The notes beneath the pieces were generated by a model. The model worked only from the letters and a program-made list of their open reading frames with translations. It was not told the DNA's origin and searched no databases. The translations under genes were made by a program, and so were the position numbers. A stretch of DNA of 41,439 nt from contig JAAENK010000062.1 of assembly GCA_024224415.1 (NCBI GenBank), positions 1 through 41,439 on the forward strand. Reading direction: 5' to 3'. Below, one piece after another: positions 9,808 to 18,942 of the stretch. Origin of the DNA: Gammaproteobacteria bacterium (GTDB lineage: Bacteria > Pseudomonadota > Gammaproteobacteria > GCA-001735895). Each line of letters opens with the position of its first letter. Position 1 is the stretch's first letter.

Positions 9808-12237
9808 ATGACTGCATCAATTCCAGCCAGCACTCGCATCGTGGTGATTGGTGGTGGCGTGATTGGAACCAGCATTGCTTATCATCTGGCTCGCGCGGGT
9901 GCGAAAGATGTGTTGTTGCTGGAGAAATCCAAACTCACCGAGGGTGCAACCTGGCATGCGGCCGGGCTGGTCGGCCAGTTTCGCTCGCAACAAAATCTCA
10001 TGAGCCTGATGAACGACAGCGTAAAGCTATTCGACCGACTAGGGCAGGAAACCGGGCAGGATCTTGGCTGGCGCAAATTTGGCAGTATCAGGCTGGCGCA
10101 AACCGAGAATCGTTGGAAAGAGTTGCTCAAATCGTATTCCGCGGCGCAAGCGGTTGGTTTCGAGATGAATCTATTAACGCCGAGTGAAGCCGGTGAGCTA
10201 TACCCGCTGATTGAAACAGCCGACCTGGTCGGAGCGGCGTTTATTCCGGCCGATGGCTATATCGATCCTAACAGCCTTACGCAGGCTTACGCTAAAGGTA
10301 TCCGCGCCAATGGTGGTCGAATTGTCGAAGGCGTGATGGTCACGGATATGGTACATGACAAAAATCGAATTACTCAGGTAGTGACCGATCAAGGCTCGAT
10401 AGCAGTCGAAACCGTGGTGAATGCAGCAGGTCTGTGGGCCAGACAGCTCGGCTGGATGGCTGGTGTCGAAATCCCTGCCGCGGTGGTTGAGCACCAATAT
10501 CTGGTAACAGAGAAATCCGACCTGATCCCCGATGGCCTACCCGCGCTACGCGACCCGGATGGTGGTTTCTATGCCAAACCAGAACCCGGTGCGCTAGCTA
10601 TCGGTGGCTGGGAGCGACAAACAAATAAAGTCAACCCTCGGGAAGGATTCCCCTGGCAAAATGAGCGATTTCTGTTTGACGGGAATATGGATCGCCTGGC
10701 GGAATTCTTCGAACCGGCAATGCAACGTATCCCTGCGCTTGGCGAACTGGGTATGCGTAGCATTGTAAATGGCCCTATACCGATTTCACCAGATGGCGAG
10801 CCGATCATGGGGCCGGTGCCGGGGCTGGACAATTTTTTCAGCGCCTGCGCATTTACTTCGGGCATTGCTGCATCGGGAGGTGCGGGTAAGGCGATGGCTA
10901 ACTGGATTCTCGAAGGTGATCCCGGGCTTGATTTGTGGCCATTTGATATTCGTCGTTTTGGGCCACTACACGCCGGGCAGAAATTTCTGCACGATCGAGC
11001 AGTTGAAAGCTATAGCAAATACTACGCGATTCACTGGCCCGGCGAGGAACTCGAAGCGGCGCGAGGCGTTCGACGCAGTCCGTTGTATCAAACCTTGAGA
11101 GATCAAGGCGCGGTATTCGGTTCAAAATTTGGTTGGGAACGAGCCAACTGGTTTGCGCACAATAGTATAGCTCAACAGGATGTACATGGCTTTGACCGTC
11201 CGCAGCAGGATATCACCGTTGGATGCGAGCATCGCGCCGCGCGTGATGGCGTCGTGCTTGTTGATATGTCATCCTTCACCAAATTCGAAATCAGTGGCGT
11301 CGATGCCTGTCGGTTCCTGCAATACCTGGCGGTAGCCAATGTTGACAAACAACCGGGTGGTGCAAGCTATACGCAATTGTGTAATCAACGCGGTGGCATT
11401 GAAGCCGACGTGACTATTATCAGGCGTTCAGAAGATTGCTTCTGGTTGATTACCGGATCTGGCTTCGGCGTTCGTGACCGGCACTGGATTGAAAGAAATC
11501 TGAAAGGCTATGGCTCAGCCACAGTTGAAATACGCGATATCACATCAACCTATGGCGTGATTAACCTGGCAGGACCTTTGGCTCGTAAGGTATTACAAAA
11601 GGTTTGCGATGATGATGTCAGCCACGAGGCTTTTCCTTTTATGGCTGCAAAGGATATCCGAATTGGCTACGCACCAGCGCTGGCCTACCGTGTAAGTTAC
11701 ATTGGTGAGCTGGGATGGGAGCTTTATATCCCCTCCGAGTATCTGCAATACGCGTATGAAACCCTGCAACAGGCTGGTGAGGAATTTGATATCACCAATA
11801 TGGGTTATCGCGCCATCGATAGCCTGAGACTGGAAAAGCGTTACCTTGCCTGGGGTGTCGATATAACACCCGATTACAATCCCTTCGAGGCAGGGTTACA
11901 GTTTTCAATTGACTGGAATAAGGGGGATTTCGTCGGCGCCGAAGCACTGGAAAAAATTAAGCAACAGGGTGTGTCGCAGAAACTGGCCTGTCTTGCGCTA
12001 AATAAGCCACTACCGGTGTTCGGCGGGGAGGCAGTCTTTCTGGGCGACAAAGTGGTTGCGCAAACCACCAGTGGTAATTTCGGTTACATGGTTGGCAAGA
12101 GTCTGGTGCTTTGTTATCTGCCGGTGGATATACTTGATGAAAACAAATTTATGGTGCAGTCGTTTGATGAGAAAAGTAGTGCTTCGCTGGTTAAAGGTGC
12201 GGCATATGATCCGGAGCGGAAGAAAATGCTTTGTTGA
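9808..12237 (+). CDS. FAD-dependent oxidoreductase with C-terminal GcvT/aminomethyltransferase domain (dimethylglycine/sarcosine dehydrogenase-like)
   Basis: IVVIGGGVIGTSIAYHLARAGAKDVLLLEKSKLTEGATWHAAGLVGQF (FAD motif, WHAAG), then GcvT-like ISGVDACRFLQYLAVANVD...SYIGELGWELYIPSEY...YRAIDSLRLEKRYLAWGVDITPDYNPFEAGL. Confidence 0.9.
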   Translation: MTASIPASTRIVVIGGGVIGTSIAYHLARAGAKDVLLLEKSKLTEGATWHAAGLVGQFRSQQNLMSLMNDSVKLFDRLGQETGQDLGWRKFGSIRLAQTENRWKELLKSYSAAQAVGFEMNLLTPSEAGELYPLIETADLVGAAFIPADGYIDPNSLTQAYAKGIRANGGRIVEGVMVTDMVHDKNRITQVVTDQGSIAVETVVNAAGLWARQLGWMAGVEIPAAVVEHQYLVTEKSDLIPDGLPALRDPDGGFYAKPEPGALAIGGWERQTNKVNPREGFPWQNERFLFDGNMDRLAEFFEPAMQRIPALGELGMRSIVNGPIPISPDGEPIMGPVPGLDNFFSACAFTSGIAASGGAGKAMANWILEGDPGLDLWPFDIRRFGPLHAGQKFLHDRAVESYSKYYAIHWPGEELEAARGVRRSPLYQTLRDQGAVFGSKFGWERANWFAHNSIAQQDVHGFDRPQQDITVGCEHRAARDGVVLVDMSSFTKFEISGVDACRFLQYLAVANVDKQPGGASYTQLCNQRGGIEADVTIIRRSEDCFWLITGSGFGVRDRHWIERNLKGYGSATVEIRDITSTYGVINLAGPLARKVLQKVCDDDVSHEAFPFMAAKDIRIGYAPALAYRVSYIGELGWELYIPSEYLQYAYETLQQAGEEFDITNMGYRAIDSLRLEKRYLAWGVDITPDYNPFEAGLQFSIDWNKGDFVGAEALEKIKQQGVSQKLACLALNKPLPVFGGEAVFLGDKVVAQTTSGNFGYMVGKSLVLCYLPVDILDENKFMVQSFDEKSSASLVKGAAYDPERKKMLC

Positions 12238-12252
12238 AATGGAATTGTTTTA

Positions 12253-13221
12253 TTATTTTGTATTCTGAGAAAACTTTGCCTTGAATGCTCCGGGTGTCAG
12301 TTTAATAAATTTTTTAAACTTATTTCTAAATGCGCCGACGTCCTGGTATCCGACTTTGAGTGATATCATCTCGAATGAAAGCCTTGATGTCTCGATCAAC
12401 TCACAGGCATTTTGAATCCGTATGCGTTGGATATATTCGGTGGGTTTATAACCAGTTGCACTGAAGAAGCGCCTTAAAAAGGTTCGTTCTTCTAACAGGC
12501 AGTGTTGTGATAGCTGATTGATAGTGAGGAGTTCACCGTAGTTTTTCTGAATATAATGCTGTGCTTTCACAATGGCCTTATCGGCGTGATCCTGGCGGGG
12601 TGAAAACACCTGGTAGTAAGCTTGCTCGCGCGTTCCAGTATCGACGACTAATTGCTTTCCCAGTTCACGCATCACATAACCATGGAGAAACTGCTTAACA
12701 AGTTCCAGACCCAGGTCTACCCAGGACATCAGGCCACCAGCGGTAATGATATCTCCATCATTGATTAGGATTTTATCGACATCTAAATTGACCTCTGGAT
12801 ATTTGTCAGAAAAAAGCCCAGCCAGGTTCCAGTGTGTCGTCGCACGACGTTGCTTAATAATCCCGGTAGCCGCGAGAAGGAAAGCCCCCGCACAAATAGA
12901 ACATATCAGCGTACCTTCCGCATGACGTTCGATTATCCAGTGCTTAAGCGACTCGCTGGGGTTTAGGCAAAAGCTGTTTTCCATCGCGGGTGGGATAATA
13001 ATAATCTGGAGAGATGGTTCTGCTTTTTTATTTGATTTTTCTAAATTGATTGCTTCATAAAATTCACTAACCTCGTATTGCTCTACGACAAATTGTTTTT
13101 TCACTCTGCGTTTTTCACAAATAACATTTGCCAGCTCAAATAACTCTCTTAAGCCAATCACCGCCGATTGCATAGCTCCAGGATAATTTATTATTGCTGT
13201 ATTAATTGTCAAAATGGCCAT
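12253..13221 (-). CDS. GlxA-family AraC transcriptional regulator (DJ-1/GATase-like domain plus HTH_18)
   Basis: ICSICAGAFLLAATGIIKQRRATTHWN nucleophile-elbow-like segment and C-term AraC HTH LLEERTFLRRFFSATGYKPTEYIQRIRIQNACELIETSRLSFEMISLKVGYQDVGAFRNKFKKF. Confidence 0.88.
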   Translation of the reverse strand: MAILTINTAIINYPGAMQSAVIGLRELFELANVICEKRRVKKQFVVEQYEVSEFYEAINLEKSNKKAEPSLQIIIIPPAMENSFCLNPSESLKHWIIERHAEGTLICSICAGAFLLAATGIIKQRRATTHWNLAGLFSDKYPEVNLDVDKILINDGDIITAGGLMSWVDLGLELVKQFLHGYVMRELGKQLVVDTGTREQAYYQVFSPRQDHADKAIVKAQHYIQKNYGELLTINQLSQHCLLEERTFLRRFFSATGYKPTEYIQRIRIQNACELIETSRLSFEMISLKVGYQDVGAFRNKFKKFIKLTPGAFKAKFSQNTK

Positions 13222-13325
13222 ATGTCAGTTTTGACTCTTTTATTGTCATTTACGCCAGTAGTGTATCTCATCGAAACCGCTGATAATAGTCGGACAATAT
13301 TCAATACAGACAGAGTGAAACCATA

Positions 13326-13874
13326 ATGAAAAATTCAGCCTTGCTTCTCATAGATCTTCAAAATGACTATTTCCCAGGTGGAAAACATCCGTTACACGAG
13401 CCCGAGCCGGCAGTCGAGCAGAGTGCGAGAATTCTTTCGGCATTTAGAGAAAAAGGTTTACCAGTTATCCATATTCGGCATGAATCAGTGGGGGATAACG
13501 CACAGTTTTTCTTAGCCAACACGGAAGGTGCAAATATTCATCTGTCGGTGACACCCTTGGCCGAAGAGACAGTAATTGTAAAGCATCAGGTGAACAGCTT
13601 TTTAAATACGGGTCTTAAACAACATCTCGACGAAAAGCAAATAGAGCAACTAGTTATCGTTGGTGCGATGAGTCATATGTGCATAGACGCAGCAACCCGT
13701 GCAGCAAGTGATCTGGGGTACAGTTGCCGTCTGGTGCATGATGCCTGTGCAACATTGGGGCTCGAATTTAATGGCGTCAGTGTGCCAGCTTCTCAGGTCC
13801 ATGCATCCATCATGGCTGCATTACAGGCTTATGCCAGGGTAATGGGTACCGATGAATTGTTGGAATCTTTATAG
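13326..13874 (+). CDS. Isochorismatase-family cysteine hydrolase
   Basis: SALLLIDLQNDYFPGG (catalytic Asp), VIVKHQVNSFLNTGL, VIVGAMSHMCIDAATRAASDLGY (catalytic Cys). Confidence 0.9.
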   Translation: MKNSALLLIDLQNDYFPGGKHPLHEPEPAVEQSARILSAFREKGLPVIHIRHESVGDNAQFFLANTEGANIHLSVTPLAEETVIVKHQVNSFLNTGLKQHLDEKQIEQLVIVGAMSHMCIDAATRAASDLGYSCRLVHDACATLGLEFNGVSVPASQVHASIMAALQAYARVMGTDELLESL

Positions 13875-13917
13875 ATTTATGCGAAGTACTAAATACTGCT
13901 TGCTACGATTTTTTTTA

Positions 13918-15186
13918 TTATTCCACTGTATAAATGGGAAACCGTTCGCAGAGTGCGGCAACGGTGTCCTGTGCCGATGACACAACCTGCGCCAGGTTGT
14001 CATCGCTCGCCGCCAAAATTAAATCAGCGATCTTATTGGCAAGTTCGGTCATGCCGATTTCATCAATTCCACGCGTAGTCGCCGCCGAGACACCGAGTCG
14101 CAATCCAACCCAGTCTGCAGGCTTCGGTTCATCAAATGGAATTGGGTTTTTATTCGAGGTAATGTTTGCTGCCGCAAGTGCCGCTTCGCCTTCGCTGCCG
14201 ATCATTTGCTGCGGTGACAAATCGAGTAACACCATATGTGTATCGGTGCCATCTCCAACGACTTTTATACCACGCTCCATCAGCACGTGCGCAAGCGCTC
14301 TGGCATTTGTAACGACCTGTTGCCCATAAGCTTTAAATTCGGGTTGCAAGGCTTCGCCGAGACATACCGCTTTGGCAGCCAGTACATTCGAATGCAGACT
14401 ACCCTGCACACCCGGAAAGATGGCTGATTGTAACTTTGCCGCAAACTTGTCACTGCGGGACAGAATTAATCCACCGCGTGGCCCGCGTAATGTTTTTGTC
14501 GTCGTGCAGGTGACGATATCAGCATGCGGCAGCGGCGATGGATGTACACTGGCGGCGACAAGCCCGGCAATATGCGCCATATCCACCAGAAACAATGCGC
14601 CGGATTGTTTTGCAATGGCCGCCATGCGCTCAAAATCGATTACCTGGGGATAAGCCGAGCCTCCAGCGATGAGTAAATCTGGTGATAATTCCAGGGCCTG
14701 CGCTTCAATTTGATCGTAATTCAAGCGGCCCGAATCCTGGTCCACCGTGTAATGATGTGACTCAAACCAACGGCCCGACAGGTTCGGTTTGGCGCCATGG
14801 CTCAAATGTCCACCGGCGGCCAGATCGAGGCTCAGAATACAATCACCAGGTTTCATCAGGGCGAAGAATACCGCCTGGTTTGCCTGTGTTCCCGAATGTG
14901 GCTGTACATTGGCATATTTTGCATTAAACAATTGTTTTGCACGGTCAATAGCGGCCTGCTCGACCACATCGACAAATTGCCCACCACCGTGAAATCGGCT
15001 TCCAGGATAACCCTCCAGAGTCTTGTTCGTCATTTCATGACCCAGTGCCGATAACACTCCCGGACTGACAATATTTTCCGAAGCAATCAATTCGATTTGT
15101 GTCTGCTGGCGATGTTTCTCATTCGCCAGAGCATCGGCAATAACCGGATCAGAGTCTGCCAGGTTGTTGTTCATTGTTATATTCAT
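13918..15186 (-). CDS. glyA: Serine hydroxymethyltransferase
   Basis: QTQIELIASENIVSPGVLSALG, EGYPGSRFHGGGQFVDVVE, DIVTCTTTKTLRGPRGGLIL (PLP Lys). Confidence 0.95.
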   Translation of the reverse strand: MNITMNNNLADSDPVIADALANEKHRQQTQIELIASENIVSPGVLSALGHEMTNKTLEGYPGSRFHGGGQFVDVVEQAAIDRAKQLFNAKYANVQPHSGTQANQAVFFALMKPGDCILSLDLAAGGHLSHGAKPNLSGRWFESHHYTVDQDSGRLNYDQIEAQALELSPDLLIAGGSAYPQVIDFERMAAIAKQSGALFLVDMAHIAGLVAASVHPSPLPHADIVTCTTTKTLRGPRGGLILSRSDKFAAKLQSAIFPGVQGSLHSNVLAAKAVCLGEALQPEFKAYGQQVVTNARALAHVLMERGIKVVGDGTDTHMVLLDLSPQQMIGSEGEAALAAANITSNKNPIPFDEPKPADWVGLRLGVSAATTRGIDEIGMTELANKIADLILAASDDNLAQVVSSAQDTVAALCERFPIYTVE

Positions 15187-15233
15187 AATTCGTTACTATA
15201 GGTATCCCTGAATGTCATGGCAAAGAACCAAAA

Positions 15234-15665
15234 TCATTCAATTCCGTCTCCTTCAATTTTTGCATTGACCTTATCTGTCAGGCTGTCCATTGCGTCCGAG
15301 AGTGTTGCCTGAGGATTATCTTTGCACCAGCGGGCTATTGAAAATGTCATGTAATCCAGCTCTGAACTGTATATGTCTCGCGCTTTTGCCTGCCGGTTAG
15401 TTGCAGACATGTATCCGGCAATCCAACCCAGTGTCTGGCCATAGCTGGCGTCTGTATTGTTGCTGTCAGGATTCTCCTCATACTCCTTCATAAAGTTTTT
15501 GCAGCTATCCTGTCCAGCGCCATATGCAGAATAGGAATCAGCTGCACATCCACAACTATGCCCCTGTTTAACCTCTGCGCTCGATGCAGCTGGGATAGCC
15601 ACAAAAATTGTTATCAACAGAACCATGGTGCTGATAACTGTCTTACTCACAAGTGATGGCATCAT
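15234..15665 (-). CDS. Small secreted Cys-containing protein (possibly HdeA/Rap1a-like)
   Basis: 143 aa with signal peptide (TMVLLITIFVAIPAASSAE); GQTLGWIAGYMSATN and ARWCKDNPQATLSDAMDSL suggest this fold; family assignment is weak. Confidence 0.45.
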   Translation of the reverse strand: MMPSLVSKTVISTMVLLITIFVAIPAASSAEVKQGHSCGCAADSYSAYGAGQDSCKNFMKEYEENPDSNNTDASYGQTLGWIAGYMSATNRQAKARDIYSSELDYMTFSIARWCKDNPQATLSDAMDSLTDKVNAKIEGDGIE

Positions 15666-16363
15666 TTATTTTTATGAGAAGAAAAATTAATAGATTTTAT
15701 TCGTGGTGTTAACTGCACATCGTCAAACACAATATTGTCATTGCTTGCCAGGATATAGTCGACCAATTCGGCGATCTGGGCAGGTTCGATAGCATTTTCA
15801 GGCTGGTCTGCTGGCGCGAACCTGAGTTTATCGAAGAAGGGGCTACGTACCATGCCGGGGTTAATCAGCGACACCTGGATACCATCGCTGGCGCAATCCT
15901 CGCGCAGGGCCTGACAAAAACCCCGTAAACCGAACTTGGCTGCGCTGTACAGAGCACCCTTGCGGCCAGCATTCAGCGCCGATTCTGAGCCAATAAAAAT
16001 CAACCGGCCACTTTGTTGCTTTCTGAAAGCAGGTACCAGTAGTCGAGCGATTAGCAACGCGCTGGTGAGGTTTACCTGTATTGCGCGTTCAATCTGTGTT
16101 ACTGAGAATTGTTCTATTGAACCAAATCCACCATAACCTGCAGCATGAATAAAGCCGTCAAAAGAGGTTGTCTTAAGCAACTGTTTCAAACACTTATCGA
16201 TGTCATGGCTGTTTGCCAGGTCGAGCTGGATGGTCTTAAATTTGTCATCGTGTTCAGTCTTACGGCTGATTCCAGTCACACTGTAACCTTTCTCCAGCAG
16301 CAACCGGGCCGTTGCCTGGCCAATACCAGAACTGGTACCAGTAATAAGTATTCGCCTGGTCAT
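15662..16363 (-). CDS. Short-chain dehydrogenase/reductase
   Basis: RRILITGTSSGIGQATARLLLEKGYSVTGISR; YSAAKFGLRGF active site. Confidence 0.92.
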   Translation of the reverse strand: MTRRILITGTSSGIGQATARLLLEKGYSVTGISRKTEHDDKFKTIQLDLANSHDIDKCLKQLLKTTSFDGFIHAAGYGGFGSIEQFSVTQIERAIQVNLTSALLIARLLVPAFRKQQSGRLIFIGSESALNAGRKGALYSAAKFGLRGFCQALREDCASDGIQVSLINPGMVRSPFFDKLRFAPADQPENAIEPAQIAELVDYILASNDNIVFDDVQLTPRIKSINFSSHKNK

Positions 16364-16950
16364 TGGTTGATTTTAAGGTGCTGAAGATCGTTGGCGAAAG
16401 CATCAATTTTGGCCATGTTCTGCTGGATTAACTGGCTGATTTTTGCTTTGTTGCGTTGTGGTGGCTGGTTTTGATTGTCGCTGATGACTTTCAGGCAATG
16501 TACCAGTTCGATGGCGCTGAATTGTGTTGCGGTGGTGAAGAAAGCGCTAGCTTCCATATCGAACAGCAGGTCAGGTTTGTAGTCGGTGCTGGGGTTGTCG
16601 AGCGTAAAGCAGCTACGTGATTCGATGCTGTTATTGTTTATTGGTACCGGGGAACAGGGTTCTGTATTAAGGCTCATGATTTTATCCATCCAGAAAATGC
16701 TGCCGACCGAATCCTGCGCCGTGCCGGCGATGCCGATGTTTATCCATGCTATCGCCTGTTCAGATTTATTCAATGCTGCAACCCAGGCTGTTGCAGCTGC
16801 AGAAGCTGTTTGGCCAATGCCGCTGACTACGCAACAATAGTCAGCATTTATATATAAATCAAAAGCACGATGTTGGTTGGATTTCTTCAAATGATAGTAA
16901 TCGATGATTGGTTTTACTTCACAACGCAAGGCAGCAATCCAGACTAACAT
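16360..16950 (-). CDS. Nucleoside phosphorylase/MTA-SAH nucleosidase-like protein
   Basis: WIAALRCEVKPIIDYY...CCVVSGIGQTASAAATAW...AWINIGIAGTAQDSVGSIFWMDKI...LLFDMEASAFFTTATQF. Confidence 0.75.
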   Translation of the reverse strand: MLVWIAALRCEVKPIIDYYHLKKSNQHRAFDLYINADYCCVVSGIGQTASAAATAWVAALNKSEQAIAWINIGIAGTAQDSVGSIFWMDKIMSLNTEPCSPVPINNNSIESRSCFTLDNPSTDYKPDLLFDMEASAFFTTATQFSAIELVHCLKVISDNQNQPPQRNKAKISQLIQQNMAKIDAFANDLQHLKINQ

Positions 16951-17759
16951 GTAGCCAGCAAAGGTTGAAACTCATCGATAACCTGCTGGTTGCCGTGCTT
17001 TTTTGCACCTTTTAGCAGGATACCTAATTTATCTTCGAGCATGGCTTGTGCAGCCCGACGATTTTCTTCGGTAAGTTCATGAGTTGTTAATAAATTCCGT
17101 AAAGCACGAATCCGAAACCGATCCATGCCCCAGTAACGTCGTGAGAGTTGATCCTCATGCCCCCCGTATTTGGTAATGAGTGGTTTGTCGATGTAACAAA
17201 CCGGGTATTGATGGCAAATGCGTAGCCATAAGTCGTAGTCTTCGCAGGCTGGCAGCGATTCATCGAACATATCCACATCGCTGAACAACTCACGTTTCAT
17301 TATCACGGCTGAAGGTGAAATCACGCACAAAGGCAGACACTGTGGAAAGATCCAGCCGCCGAATTTCTGGTGTTTGTTCATTGCATTGACGCGCACACCA
17401 TTTCGAATCCAGATTTCGTTGGAATGGAATAAAAGAAAATCCGGCTGTTGTTGCTGGGAATCACGAGTTTTTTCAATCTTGTCAGGCAACCAGCTATCGT
17501 CTGAATCGAGAAATGCGATCCAGGGATATTGCGCCTGGCGAATGCCATAGTTGCGCGCCGCACTGACGCCGCTGTTTTGCTGGTAAAGGTAGTTAACCTG
17601 AGGGAACTGTGAGCTTATCTGGTTTACGGTATCGTCATCGGATCCATCATCGACAACGATGATTTCATCGACCGGACTGCTTTGCGCAAGCACTGATTTG
17701 ATAGCGCGGATCAGTACTGGTAAGCGATTGTAACTCGGAATAACGACCGATATTTTCAT
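16944..17759 (-). CDS. Glycosyltransferase family 2
   Basis: MKISVVIPSYNRLPVLIRAIKSVLAQSSPVDEIIVVDDGSDDDTVNQI...GVSAARNYGIRQAQYPWIAFLDSDDSWLPDKIEK. Confidence 0.95.
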   Translation of the reverse strand: MKISVVIPSYNRLPVLIRAIKSVLAQSSPVDEIIVVDDGSDDDTVNQISSQFPQVNYLYQQNSGVSAARNYGIRQAQYPWIAFLDSDDSWLPDKIEKTRDSQQQQPDFLLFHSNEIWIRNGVRVNAMNKHQKFGGWIFPQCLPLCVISPSAVIMKRELFSDVDMFDESLPACEDYDLWLRICHQYPVCYIDKPLITKYGGHEDQLSRRYWGMDRFRIRALRNLLTTHELTEENRRAAQAMLEDKLGILLKGAKKHGNQQVIDEFQPLLATC

Positions 17760-17764
17760 TCCGG

Positions 17765-18097
17765 TTAATTCTTATGTGGTGCGATGTGTGAGCCGGGGAA
17801 GCTGGTGATGGTGCCACCTTCGGCATCCAGGATACGATTTTTACCACTTTGCTCAACTTCATCGATACGGATGACCGCATGGTGTGGCACATAGGTATGT
17901 TTTACATTGGCAAATTCGGTTTTGAGCTTTTCCTCAGCCGGGTCGATTAACAGCTTCGATTGTTCACCAAAAATGATTTCACCAATTTCGATAAAGCCAA
18001 TCATTTGAGACTGGCTGACTTCGTGGGCATACAGTTCATAGATACGGTTATTGTTATGGAACTGAATGCGGAAAGTGTTTTTTTGAGGTTTGGCCAT
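17765..18097 (-). CDS. DUF1820-family protein
   Basis: FRIQFHNNNRIYELYAHEVSQSQMIGFIEIGEIIFGE...VKHTYVPHHAVIRIDEVEQSG. Confidence 0.75.
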   Translation of the reverse strand: MAKPQKNTFRIQFHNNNRIYELYAHEVSQSQMIGFIEIGEIIFGEQSKLLIDPAEEKLKTEFANVKHTYVPHHAVIRIDEVEQSGKNRILDAEGGTITSFPGSHIAPHKN

Positions 18098-18105
18098 GAT
18101 GTCTA

Positions 18106-18366
18106 CTATGCCGATTGCATGAGATCGTCGAGATCGCCATCCATGTGTAATTCTGTCAACTCTGAAAATCCACCGATGCAGTTTCCGTCGATGATGATTT
18201 GTGGAACTGAGCGAGCACCCCGGGTAACTTTGGCGAATTCACGTTGTGTACTGGCATCAGTATCAATGGCAATTTCGTTAAATTCAATATTCCATTTACG
18301 CAGCATGTTTTTAGCACGATCACAAATTGGGCAGCTAGCTGTACTATAGACTGTTACTCGGCTCAT
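18106..18366 (-). CDS. grxC: Glutaredoxin 3 (GrxC-like)
   Basis: VTVYSTASCPICDRAKNMLRKWNIEFNEIAID...TRGARSVPQIIIDGNCIGGFSEL; C-P-x-C active site. Confidence 0.9.
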   Translation of the reverse strand: MSRVTVYSTASCPICDRAKNMLRKWNIEFNEIAIDTDASTQREFAKVTRGARSVPQIIIDGNCIGGFSELTELHMDGDLDDLMQSA

Positions 18367-18412
18367 GGGTATCTCATTGACGACGGGGCGCGAATTCTAC
18401 AACAAAATACTA

Positions 18413-18874
18413 TCAATGATCCAATTGCCTCAACTGTTCAAGCATCAATCCACGACAATTTGTTGCCCCACATTTACACTCAAAGGCTCTTACTAAATTG
18501 TCTTCAGTTAGCTGATAATCGCAGGTCACGATATCCTTTGGATTGATTGCTTTGATAGCAACGAAAGTCTCTTCATCCGGATTAAAATAAGTATTCGGAT
18601 CGCAGGAGTGTAATACCAGACCCGTAAACCATTCGTCATAGATATGTACTCCAGGCCTTTTTTGCACGGTGTGTAGTTCCGGATCATCTTTAATGATACC
18701 ACCGTAAATGCGGGCAAGCACGTCACCAGGACCAAAATGAGATTTGGACAGGATGCAATAGCCATATTCTGGACGATTGGCTTTTTCGAAATCATCTCCG
18801 CTTGGTTCATTTTCTGCGATTGGAACCCAGTCAGGGTAGAGTCGATTTGGTTTGTCGTTTATTTTTATAGACAT
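18413..18874 (-). CDS. SET-domain protein with post-SET-like Cys motif
   Basis: VLHSCDPNTYFNPDEETFVAIKAINPKDIVTCDYQLTEDNLVRAFECKCGATNCRG. Confidence 0.75.
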   Translation of the reverse strand: MSIKINDKPNRLYPDWVPIAENEPSGDDFEKANRPEYGYCILSKSHFGPGDVLARIYGGIIKDDPELHTVQKRPGVHIYDEWFTGLVLHSCDPNTYFNPDEETFVAIKAINPKDIVTCDYQLTEDNLVRAFECKCGATNCRGLMLEQLRQLDH

Positions 18875-18942
18875 CTTTATATTCAGGCTCGACGTTGCTG
18901 GCGTATTTTCTGTCAGTTATTAACTTATCGGCCAGCATTATA

